DNA of 13,870 nt from an uncultured Clostridia bacterium (GTDB lineage: Bacteria; Bacillota_I; Bacilli_A; RFN20; CAG-288): the NCBI GenBank assembly GCA_900313465.1, contig OMRU01000006.1:1-13870 (forward strand), written 5' to 3'. The notes below the pieces were generated by a model. It had not been told where the DNA came from, did no database searches, and saw only the letters and a program-made list of their open reading frames with translations. Positions 6,216 to 13,249 of the stretch are shown one piece after another (within the stretch, counting starts at the first letter, position 1; each line of letters opens with the position of its first letter). The translations under genes were made by a program, and so were the position numbers.

Positions 6216-6758
6216 TTAACGATTGAAACGAGCGATGGTCTCGCGGGTTGCTTCTCCTGAACCCATAATTGCCTTGCAGTAAGAGATGCATTTATCCTTG
6301 TTAGGTAAGAAACCATTCTTCACATAAGACTTAGCTTCCTCTAAAAGGCCAGCGACATAGAAGGAGACCAAGGCTTCCTTCTGTTCCGCATACAAAGCCA
6401 CAAACTCCACGATATTTTTGGTGAAAATCAAATCCAATAATCGTTTGGTGTAGTGGAATAAACCATCCCAGAAAATGGTTCTGGCAACTTCGTCAGAATC
6501 ACAGATTTTCACGAATTCGGAATTGTTATCAAAATAATTGAAGACATCAGAAATCAAGTAATCTTCCTTGATCTGATTTTTAAAGGACTCCTTAACAAAA
6601 TAATCCAGACATTGTTCAATGGTATCAAAATAATAATAGAAGCTCTGTCGAGAACAGCTTAAGCTTTGACAAATATCGGAAATCGAAACTTTAGAGAACT
6701 TCTTTTCCTGCATCTGACGATTCAACTCTTGGGCAAACTCAAACTTTCTTTTGTTCAT
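6216..6758 (-). CDS. TetR/AcrR-family transcriptional regulator
   Basis: DNA-binding regulator of 180 aa. The N-terminus has the TetR helix-turn-helix: FSKVSISDICQSLSCSRQSF followed by YYYFDTIEQCLDYFV, about residues 21-55, with the typical S-YYYF turn. The C-terminal helical domain has no recognised ligand signature. The ATG at 6758 is chosen because AAGGAG (6774-6769) lies 10 nt upstream; a TTG at 6800 would add 14 residues without a good ribosome site. Its own promoter lies at 6862-6890. As the gene upstream of the alcohol dehydrogenase on the same strand, it probably controls that gene and itself, possibly responding to an aldehyde, alcohol or redox-linked ligand. That last part is inference. 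Several GTAAACA/ATAAACA words around its promoter are candidate operators. Confidence 0.87.
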   Translation of the reverse strand: MNKRKFEFAQELNRQMQEKKFSKVSISDICQSLSCSRQSFYYYFDTIEQCLDYFVKESFKNQIKEDYLISDVFNYFDNNSEFVKICDSDEVARTIFWDGLFHYTKRLLDLIFTKNIVEFVALYAEQKEALVSFYVAGLLEEAKSYVKNGFLPNKDKCISYCKAIMGSGEATRETIARFNR

Positions 6759-6861
6759 TTTGACGGGGCTCCTTTTCGGTATTTTTTCTAGCAAAGTCAA
6801 GTCTTATTTATTTGATAAACAACGGCATTTAGTAAGGACAAAAATATTGCTTTGTAAACAT

Positions 6862-6890
6862 ATTCTATAGGATTAAAAGTGTGATTGCAA
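6862..6890 (-). promoter_or_regulatory. tetR promoter
   Basis: On the minus strand TTGCAA (6890-6885) and TAGAAT (6867-6862) are separated by exactly 17 bp. Initiation near 6855 gives a leader of about 97 nt. GTAAACA lies downstream (6854-6860) and again upstream (6907-6913), with ATAAACAA near 6815, so repeated words flank the promoter. Confidence 0.6.
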
Positions 6891-6984
6891 GAAAAAATGT
6901 AAGCGGTAAACAAGATTTTAAAATTCATGAAAAGACAACATGTTTTATGCAAAAAAAGATACAAAAATAGAAGAGAAATATTTG

Positions 6985-7006
6985 AAAAAAAGCCCATAAA
7001 ATGGGC
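6985..7006 (-). terminator. Orphan minus-strand terminator in the tetR-ppdK gap
   Basis: On the minus strand GCCCAT (7006-7001), loop TTT, ATGGGC (6997-6992), then seven T (6991-6985). The stem is perfect. No gene lies upstream on that strand, and the tetR promoter lies downstream of it, so it either insulates tetR from antisense transcription or ends a short unannotated RNA. Confidence 0.6.
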
Positions 7007-7029
7007 AAAACTTGTATACAAGAAGGCCC
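7003..7029. repeat. Operator-like palindrome upstream of ppdK
   Basis: CTTGTATACAAG (7011-7022) is a perfect 12-bp palindrome, flanked outside by GGGC (7003-7006) and GCCC (7026-7029). It lies about 40 bp upstream of the ppdK -10 box and could bind a dimeric regulator such as the neighbouring TetR protein. The left GGGC also belongs to the orphan terminator stem. Confidence 0.45.
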
Positions 7030-7063
7030 TTATATTAAATATATTTCCTTCATAATTTTTTTA

Positions 7064-7072
7064 TGCTAGAAT
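7064..7072 (+). promoter_or_regulatory. ppdK promoter, extended -10 type
   Basis: TGCTAGAAT combines a TG extension with a TAGAAT -10 box (7067-7072). No good -35 is seen at 16-18 bp (the region reads TTTCCTT). Initiation near 7079 leaves a leader of about 38 nt with a small ACCC/GGGT stem (7073-7083 region). Confidence 0.6.
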
Positions 7073-7116
7073 ACCCCTCGGGTAAAACCTGAATTTATTA
7101 CAAAATAGGAGGAAAA

Positions 7117-9822
7117 ATGCCTACAACAAAGAAAACTGTTGCTGAAAAAGCAACTACTACCAAAGCTGTTGGCGCTGCTGCTGGTCAGTACGTTTACGCC
7201 TTTGGCGAAGGATATGGTTTAGGAAAACCATTATTAGGTGGTAAGGGTGCCGGTTTAGCCGAAATGGCCCACATCGGTATTAGAATTCCAGATGGTTTCA
7301 CCATCACTACCGAAGCTTGTACTGCATATCATGCTAACAAGAAGTCCATCCCTGCCAACATTCAGAAGCAGATCGCTGAAAACATCGAAAACTTACAGGA
7401 AAGATCTGGTTTAACTTTCGGTAAGGGTCCAAAGCCATTACTCGTCTCCGTCCGTTCTGGTGCTAGAGTTTCTATGCCAGGTATGATGGATACCATTCTT
7501 AACTTAGGTTTAAACGATGAAACTGTCGAAGCCTTAGCTCAGAACTCTGGTAAGCCAAGATTCGCTTATGACTGCTACAGACGTTTCATCTTGATGTTCA
7601 CCAACATCGCTAAAGGACATCCAAGAGATAAGATGGATGCCATGCTTGACGAACTCAAGGAAAAGAAGGGTATCGTCAACGATAAGGATGTTGAAGTTGA
7701 AGACCTCAAGGATTTAATTGTCAAGTACAAGAAGTACTACAAGGATACCTTCGGCGAAGACTTCCCATCTGATCCAAAGGTCCAGTTAATGACCGCCGTC
7801 AAGGCCATTTTCGACTCTTGGGATAACGAAAGAGCCTATCTCTACAGAAAGATGAACAACATCCCATACGATTGGGGTACTGCCGTCAACGTTCAGCAGA
7901 TGGCCTTCGGTAACATGAACGAAAACTCCGGTACTGGTGTCGGCTTCACTCGTCAGCCAACTGATGGTGAAAACAAGATCTTCGCTGAGTACTTAATCAA
8001 TGCTCAGGGTGAAGACGTTGTTGCCGGTATCCGTACTCCATTACATATCGATGCTTTAAAGGAACAGCAGCCAAAGATCTATGAACAGCTCGTTGACTCT
8101 GCCAAGAAGCTCGAAAAGCATTATAAGGATATGCAGGACTTCGAGTTCACTGTCCAGGACGGTGTCTTATACTTCTTACAGACCCGTAACGGTAAGAGAA
8201 CTGGTCCAGCTGCCTTAAAGATTGCTACTGATATGGTCGAAGAAGGCCTCATCAATGAAGAAGAAGCCTTATTAAGAGTTGATCCAAGATCTCTCGACCA
8301 GTTATTACATCCAACCTTTGTCGAAGCCGCTGAAAAGAAGGCTGTCGTCATCGGTCATGGTAACGCCGCCGGCCCAGGTGCCGCTGTCGGTAACATCTGC
8401 TTCTCTGCCGACAAGGCTCAGGCCATTGTCGCCAAGGATAAGAACGCTAAGTTAATCTTAGTCAGAGCCGAAACTTCTCCAGAAGATTTAGGCGGTATGG
8501 TCGCTGCTCAGGGTGTCTTGACCATGCGTGGTGGTATGACCTCTCACGCTGCCGTTGTTGCCCGTCAGATCGGTAAGACCTGTATCACTGGTTGCGGTGA
8601 ATTAAAGGTCAACGAAGAAACTGGCACTATGGAATTAGGTGGCAAGACCTATAAGGAAGGCGATGTCATCTCCATCAACGGTTCCACTGGTACCATCTAT
8701 GATGGCGCTGTCGAAACCAAGGAAGGTGGCGACAACCCGAACTTCGTCAAGGTCTTAGCTTGGGCTGACAAGTATGCTCATATCAAGGTCTATGCCAACG
8801 CTGATACTCCAGAAGAAGCTGCCAACGCTATCCGCTTTGGTGCTCATGGTATCGGTTTATGCCGTACTGAACACATGTTCCGTGGTAAGGACAGACTCTT
8901 CATCATGCAGGAAATGATCCTTTCCTCCACTACTGAAGAAAGAGTCAAATACCTCGAACAGTTAGAAAAGTTCCAGGAAGAAGACTTCTACAAGATGTTC
9001 GTCAAACTCGGCAACGTCAAGTTCAATGTCAGATTACTTGACCCACCGTTAGATGAATACCTCCCAATCAAGGATGAAGATATCGAAGAATTGGCTAAGA
9101 AGACTGGCAAGTCTGTTGCTGATGTCAACAGAAGAATCCAGGAACTTCACATGACCAACCCAATGATGGGTCTCCGTGGCTGCCGTTTGGACGTTGTCTA
9201 TCCAGAAATTGGTAAGATGCAGGCTGAAGCCGTCATCAAGGCTGCCTTAAGAGCTCAGAAGGAACTCGGCGTCAAGCTCGAAGCTTCCTTAATGGTTCCA
9301 CAGGTTGTCGCTGTCAAGGAATTCAAGTTCGTTAAGGATCTTGTTTCCGAAGTTGCTGACAAGCTCATCGCCGAATCCGGTGAAAAGCTTGATTACATTG
9401 TCGGTACCATGATTGAAACTCCAAGATCTGCTTTAACCGCCGGTGCTATCGGTGCTGAAGCTGCTTACTTCTCCTATGGTACTAACGACTTGACTCAGTT
9501 CACTTATGGTTTCTCCAGAAACGACTACTCCGCCTTCATCAATGAATATCTCAACAACAACTTGATCGACTTCGATCCATTCAAGACCATCGATGCCGAT
9601 GCTGTTAAGAGACTCATCAAGATGTCCGTCGAAGAAGGTAAGGCTGCTAACCCAGACTTATTATGCGGTATCTGCGGTGAAGCCGGTGGCGATCCAGAAT
9701 CCATCGCTGTCTTCCACGATGCTGGTATCGACTATGTCTCCTGCTCTCCATTCCGTGTCCCAGGCGCTAGATTAGCTTCTGCTCATGCTGCTATCCGTGC
9801 CGAAGGCAAATATCAGTATTAA
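7117..9822 (+). CDS. ppdK: Pyruvate, phosphate dikinase
   Basis: Interconverts pyruvate, ATP and phosphate with phosphoenolpyruvate, AMP and pyrophosphate, linking PEP and pyruvate in glycolysis or gluconeogenesis. At 901 aa it is slightly longer than usual (about 875). The nucleotide-binding domain begins at YVYAFGEGYG (25-34) with GGKGAGLAEM; the phosphohistidine domain has GGMTSHAAV with H477; the PEP/pyruvate barrel has R639 in RLLDPPL, GTMIETPR, SYGTNDLTQF and catalytic C876 in SCSPFRVP. AGGAGG lies 4 nt before the ATG. Two oddities: about 24 extra N-terminal residues rich in Ala, Lys and Thr before the conserved start, and DPPLDEYLP where the family normally has DPPLHEFLP. All 29 Gln codons are CAG and Pro is nearly always CCA, unlike adjacent genes, which suggests high expression. 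It has its own promoter and terminator. Confidence 0.97.
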   Translation: MPTTKKTVAEKATTTKAVGAAAGQYVYAFGEGYGLGKPLLGGKGAGLAEMAHIGIRIPDGFTITTEACTAYHANKKSIPANIQKQIAENIENLQERSGLTFGKGPKPLLVSVRSGARVSMPGMMDTILNLGLNDETVEALAQNSGKPRFAYDCYRRFILMFTNIAKGHPRDKMDAMLDELKEKKGIVNDKDVEVEDLKDLIVKYKKYYKDTFGEDFPSDPKVQLMTAVKAIFDSWDNERAYLYRKMNNIPYDWGTAVNVQQMAFGNMNENSGTGVGFTRQPTDGENKIFAEYLINAQGEDVVAGIRTPLHIDALKEQQPKIYEQLVDSAKKLEKHYKDMQDFEFTVQDGVLYFLQTRNGKRTGPAALKIATDMVEEGLINEEEALLRVDPRSLDQLLHPTFVEAAEKKAVVIGHGNAAGPGAAVGNICFSADKAQAIVAKDKNAKLILVRAETSPEDLGGMVAAQGVLTMRGGMTSHAAVVARQIGKTCITGCGELKVNEETGTMELGGKTYKEGDVISINGSTGTIYDGAVETKEGGDNPNFVKVLAWADKYAHIKVYANADTPEEAANAIRFGAHGIGLCRTEHMFRGKDRLFIMQEMILSSTTEERVKYLEQLEKFQEEDFYKMFVKLGNVKFNVRLLDPPLDEYLPIKDEDIEELAKKTGKSVADVNRRIQELHMTNPMMGLRGCRLDVVYPEIGKMQAEAVIKAALRAQKELGVKLEASLMVPQVVAVKEFKFVKDLVSEVADKLIAESGEKLDYIVGTMIETPRSALTAGAIGAEAAYFSYGTNDLTQFTYGFSRNDYSAFINEYLNNNLIDFDPFKTIDADAVKRLIKMSVEEGKAANPDLLCGICGEAGGDPESIAVFHDAGIDYVSCSPFRVPGARLASAHAAIRAEGKYQY

Positions 9823-9850
9823 TTAAAGTTTTACCCAAAATAAACTTCAG

Positions 9851-9884
9851 CTGGGCTTCCTTCGTGGAAGCCCAGTTTTCTTTT
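9851..9884 (+). terminator. Intrinsic terminator of ppdK
   Basis: A perfect 10-bp stem CTGGGCTTCC/GGAAGCCCAG (9851-9860 with 9866-9875) with loop TTCGT, then TTTTCTTTT. It lies 28 nt after the ppdK stop and its T tract leads directly into the mutY promoter. Confidence 0.93.
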
Positions 9885-9892
9885 GATATAAT
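9884..9892 (+). promoter_or_regulatory. mutY promoter, extended -10
   Basis: TGATATAAT gives a TGN extension plus a perfect TATAAT (9887-9892). The -35 position falls in the ppdK terminator stem and shows no good match. The A of ATG 9900 lies 8 bases past the box, where transcription would normally begin. Confidence 0.65.
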
Positions 9893-9899
9893 GTCATGT

Positions 9900-10940
9900 A
9901 TGAATAAACAAGATAGTACAAGACTCATCGAATGGTTTTATCATTTTGGCCGTAAACTACCCTGGAGAGAAAATCCTACTCCGTATCATGTTTGGCTAAG
10001 TGAAATCATGCTCCAACAAACTCGAGTAGAAGCGGTCAAGAATTATTACACCCGTTTTTTGGCTTCTCTTCCTGATATCTCCTCCTTAGCCCAGTGCGAA
10101 GAAGATATATATCTGAAATTATGGCAAGGGTTAGGTTATTATTCCCGTGTCAGAAACCTGCATAAAGGGGCCATAAAGATTATGGCTGACTATCAAGGGA
10201 AAATTCCTGGCACACAAGAAGAACTCTTAAAAATCCCTGGCATTGGTCAATATACGTCCAAAGCCATCTTAAGTATCGCCTATCAAAAACCATATGTCGC
10301 TGTAGATGGCAATCTTTTACGTATCTTTGCTCGTTTAACCTGTTATGACACGGATATCAAGGCAAGGCAAGCAGAGAAAGCTTGCAACGATTTCTTCTAT
10401 CCGCTTTTAGGATCACGTCCTGGTGATTTCAATCAAGCCTTGATGGATCTTGGAGAATTAGTCTGCCTTCCTCATGGTCAGCCAAAATGTGAGCTTTGCC
10501 CATTTAAAAAATGCTGTAAATCCTATCAAAACGGAAATCCATTATCTTATCCTATCACGGTAAATAAGGTTCAAAAGAAAACCATTGAGAAAACTGTCTT
10601 TGTCATCCATTACCAGAATCGATATCTCCTTTTTAAAAGACCAGACAAAGGTCTTTTAGCATCTCTTTATGAATTCTATAACGTCGAGATGAAGTTCAAT
10701 AAAGAAGAAGCGATAGACTTCCTCAAGCAAAAAGGGTTTGACATTAAGAAAATAGAAGACTTACACGAATGTAAACATGTATTTACGCACTTGATCTGGC
10801 AGATGAAAGGCTATGATATCGAGTTAGAACAACTGCCTGAAGAAAACGACTATCTTTTTGCGTTCAAAGAAGAACTACAGGATAGATATCCTATTCCTTC
10901 AGCGTTTTCTTATTTCTTAGAGTATATATTGCTTAAGTAG
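9900..10940 (+). CDS. mutY: Adenine DNA glycosylase MutY
   Basis: Removes adenine mispaired with 8-oxoguanine in base-excision repair. Protein of 346 aa from ATG 9900. The helix-hairpin-helix glycosylase core shows LPWRENPTPYHVWLSEIMLQ with catalytic E35, IPGIGQYTS (112-120, hairpin) and VAVDGN with D136. The iron-sulfur ligands are C189, C197, C200 and C206; a 7-residue first gap of the CxPxGxPxC type replaces the 6 of E. coli. The C-terminal half (about 225-346) is the NUDIX-like domain that recognises 8-oxoG. Alternative in-frame starts are GTG 9864, inside the ppdK terminator, and ATG 9891, overlapping the -10 box. Neither they nor ATG 9900 have a ribosome site, and 9900 matches the predicted transcription start, so a leaderless mRNA is favoured. 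It is a single-gene unit with a terminator at 10971-11004. Confidence 0.94.
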   Translation: MNKQDSTRLIEWFYHFGRKLPWRENPTPYHVWLSEIMLQQTRVEAVKNYYTRFLASLPDISSLAQCEEDIYLKLWQGLGYYSRVRNLHKGAIKIMADYQGKIPGTQEELLKIPGIGQYTSKAILSIAYQKPYVAVDGNLLRIFARLTCYDTDIKARQAEKACNDFFYPLLGSRPGDFNQALMDLGELVCLPHGQPKCELCPFKKCCKSYQNGNPLSYPITVNKVQKKTIEKTVFVIHYQNRYLLFKRPDKGLLASLYEFYNVEMKFNKEEAIDFLKQKGFDIKKIEDLHECKHVFTHLIWQMKGYDIELEQLPEENDYLFAFKEELQDRYPIPSAFSYFLEYILLK

Positions 10941-10970
10941 ATATTATTTTTGAACACAATCTATTAAACA

Positions 10971-11004
10971 TACGTTTTCCAATAACATGGGAAACGTGTT
11001 TTTT
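10971..11004 (+). terminator. Intrinsic terminator of mutY
   Basis: ACGTTTTCC (10972-10980) pairs with GGGAAACGT (10989-10997) with one G-U pair and an 8-nt loop, followed by GTTTTTT. It lies about 30 nt after the mutY stop. Confidence 0.85.
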
Positions 11005-11030
11005 AAACGTAGAAAATTATACAAATACAA

Positions 11031-11059
11031 TTGAATGAATAGTACCATAGATATATAAT
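11031..11059 (+). promoter_or_regulatory. Promoter of the small-peptide/ABC unit
   Basis: TTGAAT (11031-11036), 17-bp spacer, perfect TATAAT (11054-11059). It drives the small ORF starting at 11081, whose ribosome site AAAGAGG lies at 11066-11072, and probably the ABC genes, since no terminator is seen between them. Confidence 0.8.
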
Positions 11060-11080
11060 ACAAGAAAAGAGGTTTTAATC

Positions 11081-11238
11081 ATGAAGAACAGACAAATTCT
11101 TTCACTGTTAACCACCTTTCCTCTATTGATGAGTATGACTCCGGGACGACAAACTTTTCCCCTATAGCCAATGACTATATTTATTCCGATGAAATCCTGT
11201 TTTCAGGAAATCAATCTAGCACCCACCTATCAAATTAA
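11081..11238 (+). pseudogene. Small secreted-peptide gene, apparently frameshifted
   Basis: A well-formed promoter and ribosome site (AAAGAGG, 8 nt before ATG 11081) lead into MKNRQILSLLTTFPLLMSMT, a Sec-signal-like start with basic residues then a hydrophobic core. This frame stops after 28 codons (TAG 11165-11167), just past TTTTCCCC. In another frame the sequence continues as a credible mature region, SPIANDYIYSDEILFSGNQS and five more residues (THLSN), ending at TAA 11236-11238. Adding one base in the TTTTCCCC run would join them into about 53 residues; a junction further upstream is also possible. It may be a decayed bacteriocin or signal-peptide precursor for the ABC system downstream, a sequencing homopolymer error, or a genuine 28-residue peptide. 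No named family is recognised. The remaining 11239-11284 shows no further feature. Confidence 0.5.
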
Positions 11239-11284
11239 ATCATTTAATAGAAGTAGCACACTGAACTTAAGTTTCTAAAAAAGC

Positions 11285-13249
11285 ATGGTAGAAATAAGAA
11301 ACCTCACAAAAAAATTCCATCAAAAAACAATTATTTCCAACCTTTCACTTCAATTTCCTGACTCTGGTCTGGTTGTCTTAGAAGGTGAAAATGGTTCTGG
11401 TAAGACAACCCTGATCAATCTTTTAATTGGCCTAGATAATGATTATTCTGGAGAAATCTTATTTGATGGGAAAAAACTAAAATCCCTCAAGGATAAGGAG
11501 AAAAAAGAACTCTTTGAAAACGACATCGATATCATCTTTCAGAAAAATAACTATCTTTCCTTTCTCTCAAATAAAGATTACGCCAAATTCTTTTGTCCGC
11601 ATTCAAAAAATGATGTCTCGCCTTCACCATCACAAGGTGAAAAGATGTGTCTTCTACTTGATGAAATCTTAAACAGCGAGGCAAAAATCATTATTTTAGA
11701 TGAATGTCTATCTCATCTTAGTCTTGATAAGAAACAACACTATTTTGCTCAAATCAAAGAGAAATCCAAAACTGCTCTGATATTGATTGTCAGCCATGAT
11801 TTTCCTATCTATGAATATACTCTTCGACTTCACTTTCTTCCCGAGGGGAAGATAGATATCATCAAGGGATTATTTAAACCGGCTAATTTTGAATCAACCA
11901 CCACAACAGAAAGAAATAAAGTTCCTTCCCCTTTTTTACTATCTCTAAAAAAAGTTTTTCATCTCAAACCTGTTTATTTTATCTATTCCCTTCTGAGTCT
12001 GATCTTTTTATCGTTTTCTTGGATCGGAAGCAGTCACTTACAGAATTTTTACTGGCTGTATTCTCGTATTCTTTCTCAAGTAGATAGCTGTTATGTAAAA
12101 CTGAACAGCGACTATAAACATATTATTCCCGAATCCATCTTATCCCATAGTCAATTTGTCATGCAATCTACTACAGAAGAATACGTCGTTTTGCATGAGA
12201 GCATACATGACTCCTATGCCCATGTTTCACCAAGCATGTACAACAATTTAGATAAGTCCTATATTAACAGCAATGGATTAACTTGGAATATCATCAAAGA
12301 TGACCAGATTAATGATAATTACTATCATGTTTCATCGGATTTAAACCTTGCGAGTCCTTACCTACAAAGTGTCGAAGGAGAATACTGGGATACGGAGACA
12401 CACTATGCATACTACCATCAAAAAAAGAGGGATAAAGTATCAGGAGTCTATTTTATCACTGCTTCATACATACAAAATTTGGGTTATACCATCGACACGG
12501 AATTAGAAGATAATGTGCTTTATACCGATAACACATCACTGCTTTCTAATATAGATGTCACTTTTCCAAAAAGGCATCGTAGCATCAACGACATTTCCTA
12601 TGATTATTCTAAAATATTCTCTTCCTGCTCAGTCAAAACAAAGTACCTTTCTTTAGGCGAAATCAATCAAGGCTCATTTTATGAATACGTGTTAGTTTCC
12701 CAACCTACCATGAAACATATTTTGACCTATCCGATGGAAACTTCCTTGTTGATTGATCTGAAAAAAGACAAACAATCCACAATCTCCTTTTTAGCTAATC
12801 ATCACATCAATATTAAATTAAAGAATGCTAGTGATAGGACATCACAAACAGCCTCTGATATCAGACAACTAGAGTCCTATAACCAGACAATAAACAACAC
12901 TGATGGCAAGACAAGTTATCTTCTTCTCTTTTGGTTGGGTTTGTCTTCCTTTTTCGTTTTATCTTTAATCCTATCTTTATTCCTATATAAAACAAACGGG
13001 AAAGACAACGTCATTCTCATAGCTAAAGGATATTCTAAAAGACAAATATTTATCATCAATGAATTCTTCCACAACATCCTTCACATTATATATATTCTCA
13101 TCAGTTTGCTTCTTTCCCTTTTCATTGTAGGGGGCGAAAATCAATTCTTTTTAGTCCCACCGACGATGATTACCTGTCTTATGTTTTTAGGTGTGACTCT
13201 CCTTTGTTTTCTTTGTTCGATTGCAATGAACATAAGGAGGAAAATATGA
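11285..13249 (+). CDS. ABC transporter: compact ATPase fused to FtsX/MacB-like permease
   Basis: Membrane ABC protein of 654 aa. The N-terminal ATPase (1-200) has Walker A GENGSGKTT (34-42), Q86, Walker B IIILDE (135-140) with catalytic E140, and H171 in VSHD. The signature is degenerate, SPSQGEK (114-120) instead of LSGGQ. Only about 30 residues separate it from the Q loop, well below the family norm. The permease part has one membrane segment (229-249), a large extracytoplasmic domain (250-544), then three segments (545-568, 598-616, 626-650) with the FtsX-like coupling motif KGYSKRQIFIINEF. This is MacB-type topology, but with the ATPase at the front. No ribosome site precedes ATG 11285, so expression may depend on the upstream small ORF. 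It overlaps the next permease by ATGA. Such proteins usually act in peptide efflux, resistance or lipoprotein handling; the substrate is unknown. Confidence 0.85.
   Translation: MVEIRNLTKKFHQKTIISNLSLQFPDSGLVVLEGENGSGKTTLINLLIGLDNDYSGEILFDGKKLKSLKDKEKKELFENDIDIIFQKNNYLSFLSNKDYAKFFCPHSKNDVSPSPSQGEKMCLLLDEILNSEAKIIILDECLSHLSLDKKQHYFAQIKEKSKTALILIVSHDFPIYEYTLRLHFLPEGKIDIIKGLFKPANFESTTTTERNKVPSPFLLSLKKVFHLKPVYFIYSLLSLIFLSFSWIGSSHLQNFYWLYSRILSQVDSCYVKLNSDYKHIIPESILSHSQFVMQSTTEEYVVLHESIHDSYAHVSPSMYNNLDKSYINSNGLTWNIIKDDQINDNYYHVSSDLNLASPYLQSVEGEYWDTETHYAYYHQKKRDKVSGVYFITASYIQNLGYTIDTELEDNVLYTDNTSLLSNIDVTFPKRHRSINDISYDYSKIFSSCSVKTKYLSLGEINQGSFYEYVLVSQPTMKHILTYPMETSLLIDLKKDKQSTISFLANHHINIKLKNASDRTSQTASDIRQLESYNQTINNTDGKTSYLLLFWLGLSSFFVLSLILSLFLYKTNGKDNVILIAKGYSKRQIFIINEFFHNILHIIYILISLLLSLFIVGGENQFFLVPPTMITCLMFLGVTLLCFLCSIAMNIRRKI

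Noticed and set aside
6039..6260. Plus-strand frame of 73 codons
   Set aside because: Antisense to the start of adh, the intergenic hairpin and the end of tetR; no initiation signals.
6898..6912. Catabolite-control (cre) site TGTAAGCGGTAAACA near the tetR promoter
   Set aside because: The right half is out of register by one base relative to the cre consensus, so the match is not convincing without a matrix score.
6797..7021. Minus-strand frame of 74 codons upstream of tetR
   Set aside because: Passes through the orphan terminator, the tetR promoter and AT-rich sequence; no ribosome site and low-complexity Phe/Leu content.
8121..8351. Minus-strand frame of 76 codons
   Set aside because: Antisense shadow inside ppdK caused by its biased codons.
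9593..9775. Plus-strand frame of 60 codons
   Set aside because: Out-of-frame shadow inside the conserved C-terminal barrel of ppdK.
11153..11166. Programmed -1 frameshift at ACTTTTCCCCTA joining the two halves of the small peptide
   Set aside because: The T_TTT_CCC arrangement does not allow good re-pairing of the second tRNA, and no clear stimulatory structure follows; a mutation or sequence error is simpler.
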